DNA of 22,062 bases from Azoarcus sp. (GCA_031259795.1 JAIRLA010000192.1:1-22062); one strand, 5' to 3'; counted from the stretch's first letter, positions 15,108-22,062 are shown. Made by a program: numbers and translations. Notes: generated by a model not told the origin, from the sequence alone.

Positions 15108-17303
15108 ATGATAAACAAGAATCCGGCAAAAGCCGTGTTGCGCATTTTCTTGTGCGCCGTGTTGCGCATGTTGGCGCGGCTCCTGTTCCGCGTGCGGGTG
15201 CAGGGGATGAAAACGGCGGCGGCGGCCGGCGCCGCGCGCGGGCAGCGTCTGCTGGTGATCGCCAATCACGAATCCTTCCTCGACGGGATATTGCTCGGAC
15301 TGTTCCTGCCGATCGAAAACCCGGTGTTCGTGGTGCATACCGAAGTGGTCAAACATCGCCTGTGGCGTTTCTGGCTCGGGGTGATGGCCGATTATCTCTC
15401 GGTCGATCCGGGCAATCCCATGGCGATGAAGCAGATCGTCCGCCTGATCGAATCCGGCAAGCCGGTGGTGATTTTCCCGGAAGGGCGGATCACGCTCACC
15501 GGCAGCCTGATGAAGGTCTACGACGGCCCGGCCTTCGTGGCGGTGAAAACCGGCGCGACCTTGCTGCCGGTACGGCTGGACGGGCCGTCGCGCAGCTATT
15601 TCTCGCGGCTGTATGCGCGTCCGCGCAAACTCTTTCCGCGCATTACCCTCACCGTACTGCCGACGACGGCGCTGCCGGCGCCGCAAGCGCCGAGCGCCCA
15701 GGCGCGCCGGCGCAAGGCGGGCGAAGCGCTGCGCCACCTGATGCAGGAAATGTTGCTGGCGCAGCCGCCGCAGCACACCCTGTACGGAACACTGTGCGAC
15801 GTGATCGAACTGTATGGCCGGAATCGCCGCGTGGTGGAAGACATCCGGCAGGTGGAGCATACCTACCGGGATCTGCTGAAAATGAGCCTCATGCTTGGAC
15901 GGCTGGCCGGACGCCTGACACAGCCCGGCGAGCGCGTGGGACTCATCCTGCCCAACATGATTCCGACGCTCGGGCTGTTTTTCGGCCTGACAGCGTTTGG
16001 CCGCGTTCCCGCGATGCTCAATTACACGGCGGGCGTCGAGGCCATGCGGTCAGCCTGCGCGGCGGCGGAAATCCGCACCCTGATCACCTCGCGCGCCTTT
16101 GCCGAGCAGGCAAAGCTCACCGGCAAACTTGCCGCCCTGCAAGAATCGGTAAACATCGTCCATCTCGAAGACTTGCGCGCGCAGATGCGCTTTTTCGACA
16201 AACTCTGGCTGCTGTGCTGGGCGCTGTGGTTCCCGCGCCGGGTGGAAAAAGCCGGGGCGTCGCCCGAAGATGCGGCGGTCGTGCTGTTTACCTCCGGCTC
16301 CGAGGGCGCGCCCAAGGGCGTCGTGCTGCCGCACCGGGCGATCATCGCCAACGTCATGCAAATCCGCGCGATCATCGACTTCACGATCGACGACCGCGTC
16401 CTGAACGTCCTGCCCATTTTCCACGCCTTCGGGCTGACGGCGGGAACGCTGCTGCCGGTGCTCACGGGCGCGAGTCTCTTCCTGTATCCCTCGCCGCTGC
16501 ACTACCGCGTGATTCCGGAACTCGCCTACGACCGCGGCTGCACGGTGATGTTCGGCACCAGCACCTTCCTGGGAAATTACGCGCGCTTCGCGCACCCCTA
16601 CGATTTCTACCGCCTGCGCTACGTCGTCGCCGGCGCGGAAAAGCTCGCCGCGACGGTGCGCGAACAATGGTTCGAAAAATTCGGCATCCGCATCCTCGAA
16701 GGCTACGGCGCGACCGAGACCGCGCCGGTGATCGCCGTCAACACGCCGATGGCCTACCGGGGCGGCACCGTCGGGCAATTCCTTCCCAATGTCGAATACC
16801 GCTTGCAGCCCGTACCGGGCATCGCGCGCGGCGGCCTCCTGCACGTGCGCGGCCCCAACGTGATGAGCGGCTACCTGAAAGCGGACAAACCCGGCATATT
16901 GCAGATACCGGCCTCGGACATCGGGCCGGGATGGTACGAAACGGGCGACATTGTCGACGTCGATGACGACGGTTTCGTGCACATCATCGGGCGGGTCAAG
17001 CGCTTTGCCAAGATCGCGGGCGAAATGGTGAGCCTCGAAACAGTGGAAAAACTGGCGCAGACCGCGGCGCCCGGCGCGCAGCACGCCGCCTCCAGCCAGC
17101 CCGACGCAAGCAAGGGCGAAGCGCTGGTGCTCTTCACCACCGATGCCGCGCTCGACCGCGCCGCGCTGCAAAAGGCGGCGCAACAAACGGGCGTCCCCGA
17201 ACTGGCGGTGCCGCGCAAGATCATGCATGTAGAAGCGCTGCCGCTCCTCGGCACGGGCAAGACCGACTACGTCACCCTGAAGCGCATGGCCGAAGAAATC
17301 TGA
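15108..17303 (+). CDS. aas: Bifunctional 2-acylglycerophosphoethanolamine acyltransferase/acyl-ACP synthetase
   Basis: Aas re-acylates lysophosphatidylethanolamine at the inner membrane using fatty acid activated on bound acyl carrier protein. The 731 residues match E. coli Aas (719) throughout. The PlsC-type acyltransferase domain (about 1-220) has NHESFLD (53-59, the HX4D motif) and FPEGR (123-127). The AMP-binding synthetase domain follows, with LFTSGSEGAPKG (393-404), EGYGATE (531-537) and the WYETGDI and KRFAKIAGEMVSLE blocks. The start ATG 15108 fits homologues; a TTG at 15066 in frame would add 14 unlikely residues. lplT follows after 36 bases, so uptake and re-acylation are likely co-expressed. 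A structured leader precedes the gene. Confidence 0.95.
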   Translation: MINKNPAKAVLRIFLCAVLRMLARLLFRVRVQGMKTAAAAGAARGQRLLVIANHESFLDGILLGLFLPIENPVFVVHTEVVKHRLWRFWLGVMADYLSVDPGNPMAMKQIVRLIESGKPVVIFPEGRITLTGSLMKVYDGPAFVAVKTGATLLPVRLDGPSRSYFSRLYARPRKLFPRITLTVLPTTALPAPQAPSAQARRRKAGEALRHLMQEMLLAQPPQHTLYGTLCDVIELYGRNRRVVEDIRQVEHTYRDLLKMSLMLGRLAGRLTQPGERVGLILPNMIPTLGLFFGLTAFGRVPAMLNYTAGVEAMRSACAAAEIRTLITSRAFAEQAKLTGKLAALQESVNIVHLEDLRAQMRFFDKLWLLCWALWFPRRVEKAGASPEDAAVVLFTSGSEGAPKGVVLPHRAIIANVMQIRAIIDFTIDDRVLNVLPIFHAFGLTAGTLLPVLTGASLFLYPSPLHYRVIPELAYDRGCTVMFGTSTFLGNYARFAHPYDFYRLRYVVAGAEKLAATVREQWFEKFGIRILEGYGATETAPVIAVNTPMAYRGGTVGQFLPNVEYRLQPVPGIARGGLLHVRGPNVMSGYLKADKPGILQIPASDIGPGWYETGDIVDVDDDGFVHIIGRVKRFAKIAGEMVSLETVEKLAQTAAPGAQHAASSQPDASKGEALVLFTTDAALDRAALQKAAQQTGVPELAVPRKIMHVEALPLLGTGKTDYVTLKRMAEEI

Positions 17304-17339
17304 ACCGCCGCCGCGCCTTTCCGTTCCCGATCCCCGCGA

Positions 17340-18740
17340 ATGAACAAAATGCCCCCATCTCCCGAGCGCGCCAACGAACGGCATTCCCAATTCTCCCTGC
17401 TCCGCGAAAAGCGCTTCTGGCCGCTTTTCGCCACCCAGTTCCTGGGAGCCTTCAACGACAACGCCTATAAAAACGCCCTGATGGTATTGCTGGCCTTCCG
17501 CGCCGCCTCGTGGACGGACATCGCCCCGGAAATGCTGGCCAACCTCTCGGCGGGCCTGTTCATCCTGCCCTTCTTCCTTTTTTCCGCCACGGCCGGACAA
17601 CTGGCCGACAAATTCGACAAAGCGCGGCTGGCGCGCCTCGCCAAAGCGCTGGAGATCGCCATCATCCTCATCGCGGCGCTGGGTTTCGGGCTGCACAGCC
17701 TGCCCGTGCTGCTGACGGCGCTTTTCCTGCTCGGGCTGCAATCCACCCTGTTCGGCCCGGTGAAATACGCCATCCTGCCGCAGCATCTCCACCCCGCCGA
17801 ACTGGTGGGCGGCAACGCCTTGGTGGAAGCGGGGACATTCATCTCCATCCTGCTGGGCACCCTCACGGGCGGCCTGCTTGCCGGACTCGACGACGGCATC
17901 GCCTGGATCGTCGGCATCTGCCTGGCCGTGGCGGCGGGCGGATTCTGGGCGAGCCGCCGCATCCCCGCCGCGCCCGCGCCCGAACCGGCGCTGAAAATCA
18001 CCGCCAATCCGCTCGCGGAAACCTGGCACTGCATCGGTTTCGCGCGCCGCGAGCGCAGCGTATTTCTTTCCATCCTGGGAATCTCGTGGTTCTGGACCTA
18101 CGGCGCGCTACTGCTGACGCAGTTTCCCGTCTACACGAAAGTCGTGCTTGGCGGCGGCGAAAGCCTGGTGACGGCGCTGCTCGCGGTCTTTTCGGTAGGC
18201 ATCGGCGCGGGCTCGCTCCTGTGCGACAAACTCACCCGGCGGCGCGGCAAACTCGTGGAACCGGGACTGGTACCCCTTGGCGCGCTGGGCATGGTCATCT
18301 TCGGCATCGACCTGTCGTTCGCCGCGCCCGCGCCCGCGGGCGGCGCGGCGCTGCTGCCGCTCGCCGAACTGCTCCGCGACGGCGGCACATGGCGCGTCCT
18401 CCTCGACCTGCTGTTCCTCGGCGGCTTCGGCGGCATCTATTGCGTGCCGCTCTACGCCCTCGTACAACAGCGCAGCCAAGCGCAATACCGCGCCCGCATC
18501 ATCGCCGCCAACAACATCTTCAACGCGCTCTTCATGGTGGCGGGCGCACTGGGCGCAAGCGCCTTCCTGCACCACGGCCACGGCATCCCCGCGCTCTTCC
18601 TGCTGGCGGCGGCGCTGCATGGCGTGGTCACAATCTATATATTCAGCGTCGTACCGGAATTCCCCCTGCGCGCGCTGGTATGGCTGGGGTGGCGGCGCGG
18701 GGACAAACCCAATGACGAGGGGCGAGGGGGTTCGCAATAA
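17340..18740 (+). CDS. lplT: Lysophospholipid transporter, LplT-type MFS
   Basis: An inner-membrane major-facilitator protein that flips lysophospholipids inward for Aas. The 466 residues contain about ten to twelve hydrophobic segments and the family's FNDNAYKNAL signature (38-47), then LADKFDKARL after helix 2 and a FGPVKYAILPQ segment (138-148). Placement directly downstream of aas supports the role; in E. coli the order is reversed, and in many proteobacteria LplT, PlsC and Aas are one fused polypeptide. It is longer than E. coli LplT (397), the gain lying in loops and the tail. The last nine residues (NDEGRGGSQ) and the stop are encoded by a dispersed repeat. No clear ribosome site precedes ATG 17340; ATG 17349 is possible. 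Confidence 0.9.
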   Translation: MNKMPPSPERANERHSQFSLLREKRFWPLFATQFLGAFNDNAYKNALMVLLAFRAASWTDIAPEMLANLSAGLFILPFFLFSATAGQLADKFDKARLARLAKALEIAIILIAALGFGLHSLPVLLTALFLLGLQSTLFGPVKYAILPQHLHPAELVGGNALVEAGTFISILLGTLTGGLLAGLDDGIAWIVGICLAVAAGGFWASRRIPAAPAPEPALKITANPLAETWHCIGFARRERSVFLSILGISWFWTYGALLLTQFPVYTKVVLGGGESLVTALLAVFSVGIGAGSLLCDKLTRRRGKLVEPGLVPLGALGMVIFGIDLSFAAPAPAGGAALLPLAELLRDGGTWRVLLDLLFLGGFGGIYCVPLYALVQQRSQAQYRARIIAANNIFNALFMVAGALGASAFLHHGHGIPALFLLAAALHGVVTIYIFSVVPEFPLRALVWLGWRRGDKPNDEGRGGSQ

Positions 18741-18852
18741 CGCCCCCACTTTGCCAATAACGCCCCCACTTCGTCATTGCGAGGAGCGCAGCGACGTGGC
18801 AATCCAGTTCCACCCATGCGGAGCGCAGCGACGCGGTAATCCAGTTCGTTCC
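18711..18852 (-). repeat. Composite dispersed repeat at the 3' end of lplT
   Basis: The 39-base core at 18771-18809 is the reverse complement of 7755-7793 with one mismatch. It is flanked by AATGACGAGG in direct orientation at 18711, two copies of CAATAACGCCCCCACTT 20 bases apart (18735 and 18755), and a second partial copy (GAGCGCAGCGACGCGGTAATCCAGTTCGTTCC-like, 18820-18852). AATGACGA (18711-18718) and TCGTCATT (18771-18778) are an inverted pair. It fills the gap between convergent lplT and the hydrolase gene. Confidence 0.82.
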
Positions 18853-18880
18853 ATCCGGCGCGTGAGCGCCGCTGTTGCGC

Positions 18881-19606
18881 TTACTTTCCGCTCTCGATAA
18901 AGGCGGCGATGCTGTCGATGACGGCGGCGGTGTGCGCGAGGTGGGGGGAGTGGCCGCAATTGTCGATTGCCAGCAGTTCGGCGTGCGGGGCGTGGCGCTT
19001 GATGGCTTCGATTTGGTCGAGGGTGGCGTATTCGTCCTGTTTTCCCTGTATGGCGAGGATGGGGCAGGGGATGGCGGGCAGGAGGGGGGCGATGTTCCAG
19101 CCGCGCCTTTCCGGGTCGAGCCAGGTATTGCACCAGCCGTAGAAGGCGGAGTCGACGTCGAGGTGGTATTTCGCCAGTTGTCGGCGCAATTCGCCTTGTT
19201 CGTAGGCGGCGCGCGCTCGCGCGATGCCGGCCAGGCAGATTTCTTCGACGCAATAGTGCGGCGCGATGGTGATGATGCCGGCGTAGCGCGGCGGTGCGGC
19301 GGCCGCGTTTTCCCCTGCGTTCGCGGTTTTGCTTGCCGCCGCGATCAGGGCGATGCTGCCGCCGTCGCTGTGTCCGAGCAGCCATGGCCGTTCGATGCCG
19401 AGCGCTTCGAGCAGCGCGGGCAGGACGGCGCGGGCTTCGCGTTCGAGGTAGTCGGCGGGGAAGGGTTCGCCGTGCGGCCTCGGGGTGGATGCGCCGTAGG
19501 CAAAGCGCGAGTAGATGAGGCCGCGCCATTGCAGGCGTTCGCACAGGGCCGCGGGGAAGCCGCGCCATAGTTTGATGCAGCCCAGCCCTTCGTGCAGGAA
19601 AACCAT
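18881..19606 (-). CDS. Alpha/beta-hydrolase fold enzyme
   Basis: A serine hydrolase of unknown substrate, probably cytoplasmic. Visible features are FLHEGLG (oxyanion-loop region at the start), the nucleophile elbow GHSDGG, a late GKQDEY (likely catalytic Asp) and GHSPH (catalytic His). The annotated ATG 19606 begins almost on the first core strand, so about 36 residues of natural N-terminus are missing. The same frame continues upstream as protein-like sequence (ITLPPG, LQLEYLRIEP, DGPVMVFLHEG) with no ATG or GTG until a TAA at 19703-19705, beyond which ATG 19720 with a GGAG site lies in frame. Either an in-frame stop disrupts the gene, or a non-standard start is used. It converges on lplT across the repeat. 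Confidence 0.8.
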   Translation of the reverse strand: MVFLHEGLGCIKLWRGFPAALCERLQWRGLIYSRFAYGASTPRPHGEPFPADYLEREARAVLPALLEALGIERPWLLGHSDGGSIALIAAASKTANAGENAAAAPPRYAGIITIAPHYCVEEICLAGIARARAAYEQGELRRQLAKYHLDVDSAFYGWCNTWLDPERRGWNIAPLLPAIPCPILAIQGKQDEYATLDQIEAIKRHAPHAELLAIDNCGHSPHLAHTAAVIDSIAAFIESGK

Positions 19607-19720
19607 GACCGGCCCGTCCGGCGCGGCTTTTTCCGGTTCGATCCGGAGGTATTCCAGTTGCAGGGGGCGGGTTCGGGAGGCGCCGGGGGGAAGGGTGATG
19701 AATTAGTGCGAGTCGTTCAT
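19607..19720 (-). other. Probable true 5' end of the hydrolase gene, interrupted by TAA
   Basis: ATG 19718-19720 follows GGAG by about ten bases and reads Met-Asn-Asp-Ser-His, then TAA (19703-19705), then 32 open codons up to ATG 19606 that resemble the N-terminus of this hydrolase family. A single-base change or sequencing error at the TAA would restore a 279-residue protein. Confidence 0.55.
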
Positions 19721-19796
19721 CAAATACTGACTCCGGTTGGAAACCTCCCCTTCAGGGGGATAGTTGAGCGCGGGAGGGGCGTGACCTCTTCCGCGC

Positions 19797-19828
19797 GTTG
19801 CCGCCCGGTCACGAGCGTGGATTGAAAC
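19797..19828 (+). repeat. Solitary type I-C CRISPR-like repeat
   Basis: These 32 bases begin GTTGCC, contain TCACG in the middle and end GCGTGGATTGAAAC, which is the 3' end of common type I-C repeats. The length is also right for I-C. Only one copy is seen and no cas gene, so this is not an array. It overlaps the last codons of zapE on the other strand. Chance resemblance is not excluded. Confidence 0.35.
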
Positions 19829-21050
19829 ATGTCGTCGTTGCGGTCTCCGCGGGTTCTTCTTGCCGGTGCGGTTCGGCCAGGTATGCGCGCGTGCGCATCT
19901 CCGTCAGGCGGCTTGCGGTGCGCGCGAATTCATTGGCGTGCATGCCTTCGGTGTAGAGTGCGGGCGCTTCGCCCGCCGCGCTGGCGATGAGCTTGACGCG
20001 AAAGTCGTAGAGTACGTCGATGAGCCAGGTCAGCCGCCGCGCTTCCGCCGCTTCGCCGGCGTGCATGAGCGGAATTCCCGACAGCAGCAAGGTGTGGTGG
20101 GCGCGGGCGATTTCGAGGTAGTCGTTCTGCGAGCGCGCCGTGCGGCAGAGCGCGTCGAATTCGAACCACACTACGCCCGCGGCGCGCGCGCGCACGGGCA
20201 GGCGGCGTTCCAGGATTTCGATTTCTCCCGCTTGCGGCGCGCTTCCCGCCAGGCGCTGGAAGTCGTCCGCCAGCCGCGCGTCGGCGCTGGCGTCCGCCGG
20301 TGTCAGCCACGATTCGATTTGCTCCAGCGTGCGCAGGCGGTAGTCGATGCCGTCGTCGACTTCGAGTACGTCGAAACGCGCTTCGATGAGTTTGATCGTG
20401 GGCAGGAAGTTGATCCGCATCAGGCCGTCCGGGTAGAGGCCGCCGGGCGGGTAGTTGGAGGTCATCACGAGGATCACGCCGCGCGCGAACAGGGCTTCGA
20501 GCAGGCGGCCAAGGATCATGGCGTCGGCGATGTCGGAGACGTGGAATTCGTCGAAGCAGAGCAGGCGGGTTTGCGCGGCGATGCGTTCGGCGATTTTTTG
20601 CAGGGGATCGGGCAGGTGGTTGAGGCGGCGCAGGTCGTTCTGTATTTCTTGCATGAAGGCGTGGAAGTGGACGCGGCGCTTTCTCCGGTAGGGTACCGAG
20701 TCGAAAAAGCAGTCCATCAGGAAGCTCTTGCCGCGTCCGACGCCGCCCCAGAGGTAGAGGCTTTTGGGTTCGGATGGGTGGATGAGCATTTTGCGCAGTT
20801 TGTTGCGGCGGGCGGCCTTGAAGGCGAGCAGTTCGGTGTAGAGCCGTTGCAGGCGCATGGCCGCCGCTCGTTGCGCCGCGCCGGCTTCATGGCCGCGCGC
20901 GCGCAATTTGGATGCGCAGGCGTCGAGTACGCCATGTTCGGGGGCGTCGAGAATTTTGTGGGGAGACATGCCGGGGGCTGGGGGGCGTGGAACGTTTTCC
21001 GGGTCTGGAGGGGCAGGGGGGGCGGTTCGATCGTCGATGCGGCCCGCCAT
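19809..21050 (-). CDS. zapE: Cell-division protein ZapE (AFG1-like ATPase)
   Basis: A cytoplasmic AAA-type ATPase; in E. coli ZapE joins the divisome late and affects Z-ring stability. The 413-residue product shows Walker A GGVGRGKS (102-109), then HFHAFMQEIQ, Walker B CFDEFHVSDIADAM (165-178), TSNYPP and the LAxxFxxLTWLIDVLYD-like C-terminal block. ATG 21050 overlaps the thioesterase stop as TGATG, suggesting coupled translation. Homologues usually begin near the ATG at 20969 (MSPHKIL), so the first 27 Pro-rich residues may not be native; that ATG has no ribosome site. Family similarity ends at YLAEPHR; the last 17 residues are an extension that runs over the CRISPR-like sequence. Confidence 0.92.
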   Translation of the reverse strand: MAGRIDDRTAPPAPPDPENVPRPPAPGMSPHKILDAPEHGVLDACASKLRARGHEAGAAQRAAAMRLQRLYTELLAFKAARRNKLRKMLIHPSEPKSLYLWGGVGRGKSFLMDCFFDSVPYRRKRRVHFHAFMQEIQNDLRRLNHLPDPLQKIAERIAAQTRLLCFDEFHVSDIADAMILGRLLEALFARGVILVMTSNYPPGGLYPDGLMRINFLPTIKLIEARFDVLEVDDGIDYRLRTLEQIESWLTPADASADARLADDFQRLAGSAPQAGEIEILERRLPVRARAAGVVWFEFDALCRTARSQNDYLEIARAHHTLLLSGIPLMHAGEAAEARRLTWLIDVLYDFRVKLIASAAGEAPALYTEGMHANEFARTASRLTEMRTRAYLAEPHRQEEPAETATTTCFNPRS

Positions 21051-21559
21051 CAGGCTCTGTGCCCTTCTCCGGGGGTGGCTTTGTGCGCTTGTTCGGCCAG
21101 CGCGCCGGTGTCGACGCGGAAAAAAATGGAATCGCCTACGGCGGTGAGTTCGTCATTGGCGCGAATTTCGCAGATCACGCGCGTCTTGCGCCCGGTTTCG
21201 CCTTCCACCCATGCGCAGAGATGGAGCGCGACCCCCATTGGCGTGGGTTTCAGGTACCGGATGCCCAGTTGCCCGGTGACACAGTTGATTTTGGGCAGGC
21301 TGCCCGCTTCGCGCCCTTCGGCGCGGTAATGGTGCGCCATGGCCGTCCAGTTGGAATGGCAATCCACCAGCATCGCCAGGAATCCTCCGTAGACCAGCCC
21401 CGGCCAGCTCGTGTATTTGCGCTCCGGCTCCACTACGGCGACGACGTGCGCGCCGTCTTCGGCCCAATAACTTTTGATGCGGATACCATCGGGATTGGCC
21501 GGCCCGCAGCCGTAACAAATGCCGTCCGGCCCGCACACGTCCTGCAACGCTTTCATCAT
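21050..21559 (-). CDS. PaaI-like hotdog-fold thioesterase
   Basis: A small acyl-CoA thioesterase of the hotdog superfamily, substrate unknown. The 169 residues carry the N-terminal CYGCGPANPDGIRIKSYW motif common in this subgroup, then the helix-start block WPGLVYGGFLAMLVDCHSNWTA, where the conserved acidic residue of the active site is expected, and a beta-sheet half with LGIRYLKPTPMG. AAGGA lies six to seven bases before the double ATG at 21554-21559. It is the first gene of a two-gene unit with zapE (TGATG overlap). Candidate A+T-rich -10 elements lie upstream near 21605-21618 and 21678-21683. Confidence 0.88.
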   Translation of the reverse strand: MMKALQDVCGPDGICYGCGPANPDGIRIKSYWAEDGAHVVAVVEPERKYTSWPGLVYGGFLAMLVDCHSNWTAMAHHYRAEGREAGSLPKINCVTGQLGIRYLKPTPMGVALHLCAWVEGETGRKTRVICEIRANDELTAVGDSIFFRVDTGALAEQAHKATPGEGHRA

Positions 21560-21790
21560 GGATTTCCTTTTCGTCAGGGATCGTTTCCAGAAACTCCGGA
21601 GATTTTATATTTTATACATATAAGCGTCTGGTTCCGCCGGTTTATCTGAAAATGGGGCAAAGCGTGCGGCTGCGCGATTTTAGGACATTTCGCCTGAGCG
21701 TGACGAGCGAGGGCGTCCGGACGCCCGAGGAATCGACGATCACCACGCAACCCCGGGCCATCCCCACGGGACGTCCGCATCCGGAAGTCA

Positions 21791-21799
21791 TGCTAGAAT
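21791..21799 (+). promoter_or_regulatory. Extended -10 promoter for the FAD-dependent dehydrogenase gene
   Basis: TGCTAGAAT matches TGn-TAGAAT, the same form as at thrH. No -35 match at 17 bases. The predicted start is near 21806, giving a leader of about 110 bases. Confidence 0.5.
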
Positions 21800-21809
21800 C
21801 AGCGGCCCC

Positions 21810-21869
21810 TGGCGGAACAGCCCGCGCCTCGACGGCGCGGCCCGCCAAGTCGGCAAGATCGCCTTGCCG
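21810..21869 (+). promoter_or_regulatory. Two-hairpin 5' leader
   Basis: Outer stem TGGCGG/CCGCCA (21810-21815/21842-21847) encloses CCGCGCC/GGCGCGG (21822-21828/21834-21840, loop TCGAC). A second hairpin CGGCAAG/CTTGCCG (21851-21857/21863-21869, loop ATCGC) follows. No T-run comes after. Function unknown; mRNA stability or regulation is possible. Confidence 0.4.
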
Positions 21870-21914
21870 CCCGCTCGCACTCCGCCGCCCACACTGACGT
21901 CCCCATTCTTTCCG

Positions 21915-22062
21915 ATGCTGCGCCTCACCGAACTGCGCCTGCTGCTCGACCACGCCCCCGCCGACCTGCCCGCGGCCATCGCCCGGCGCTTGCGCATCGC
22001 CCCCGCGCGACTCGCCTCCTTCACCATATTCCGGCGCGCCTACGACGCCCGCAAAGGGCTGA
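21915..22062 (+). CDS. FAD-dependent dehydrogenase (COG2509-like), 3' truncated by window end
   Basis: Only the first 49 codons are visible, from ATG 21915 to the window edge. The N-terminus reads LRLTELRL, then an IARRLRI segment, and ends FTIFRRAYDARKGL. This opening (a small N-terminal domain with an F-(x3)-R-x-Y-D-A-R-K stretch) is characteristic, as I recall it, of long uncharacterised NAD(P)/FAD-dependent oxidoreductases of about 540 residues. The flavin-binding GxGxxG motif would lie beyond the window. It is divergent from the thioesterase and has its own leader and extended -10. Confidence 0.65.
   Translation, partial: MLRLTELRLLLDHAPADLPAAIARRLRIAPARLASFTIFRRAYDARKGL

Larger units (their letters stand above)
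21560..21914. promoter_or_regulatory. Divergent intergenic region, thioesterase and dehydrogenase
   Basis: No gene. On the minus strand, A+T-rich TATAAAATATAAAAT (about 21604-21618) and CTAAAATC (about 21677-21684) are possible -10 sites for the thioesterase-zapE unit. CTCCGGAG (about 21595-21602) is a small palindrome in that leader. On the plus strand there is one extended -10 and a hairpin pair described separately. Confidence 0.45.

Noticed and set aside
16050..18029. 659-codon minus-strand open frame spanning aas and lplT
   Set aside because: Crosses two well-supported plus-strand genes and shows no family features.
19731..19744. Second CRISPR-like repeat end (GGTTGGAAAC)
   Set aside because: Matches only 8 of 10 bases, lies 84 bases from the better copy and lacks the rest of a repeat, so it does not make an array.
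19860..21329. 489-codon plus-strand open frame across zapE and the thioesterase gene
   Set aside because: Antisense shadow of two genes with clear motifs; spans their overlap, which a real gene would not need.

Overview
The window joins two unrelated DNAs. Bases 1 to about 1205 are A+T-richer and read well only if TGA is a sense codon. One frame from 297 stays open for about 300 codons, free of TAA and TAG but crossed by five TGAs, each at a spot where glycine fits. That is genetic code 25, used by Gracilibacteria and Absconditabacteria (SR1) of the Patescibacteria/CPR. From about 1205 to the end the DNA is G+C-rich, uses TGA as an ordinary stop, and carries genes typical of a betaproteobacterium: a phasin of polyhydroxyalkanoate granules, purU, thrH, comM, yoaA and aas-lplT. 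One cell could not use both codes, so a metagenome assembly chimera is the simplest reading. An untranslatable transferred fragment is the alternative. The betaproteobacterial order is not certain; Rhodocyclales or Nitrosomonadales-like is a guess.

Layout. 1-1205: two overlapping code-25 genes, both cut. 1231-2738 (minus): purU and thrH, probably one operon. 2853-4034 (minus): a Bcr/CflA drug exporter. 4096-5595 (minus): comM. 5694-6536 (minus): cdsA. 6582-7277 (minus): a DedA membrane protein. 7278-7964: a 690-base gene-free stretch full of short repeats. 7965-8950 (minus): pgpA-pncC, translationally coupled. 8951-9332: gene-poor with a GATCGGG-type repeat. 9333-11330 (plus): yoaA helicase. 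11387-11908 (minus): a phasin with a clear sigma70 promoter. 12273-14581 (minus): cspA then deaD, a cold-shock pair separated by a textbook terminator. 14582-15107: a regulatory stretch with a strong plus-strand promoter and a structured leader ending in a terminator-like fold. 15108-18740 (plus): aas and lplT, the lysophospholipid uptake and re-acylation pair. 18711-18852: a dispersed repeat, inverted relative to the one at 7755. 18881-19606 (minus): an alpha/beta hydrolase whose natural N-terminus seems interrupted by a TAA. 19809-21559 (minus): zapE and a hotdog thioesterase, overlapping by TGATG. 21915-end (plus): the start of an FAD-dependent dehydrogenase.

Shared themes are membrane phospholipid metabolism (cdsA, pgpA, aas, lplT), nucleic-acid helicases and cold shock (yoaA, deaD, cspA) and one-carbon/cofactor upkeep (purU, pncC). 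No mobile element, phage, tRNA, rRNA or defence operon was seen. The least ordinary items are the code-25 fragment, the structured leader before aas, a solitary type I-C CRISPR-like repeat at the 3' end of zapE, and the repeat families.
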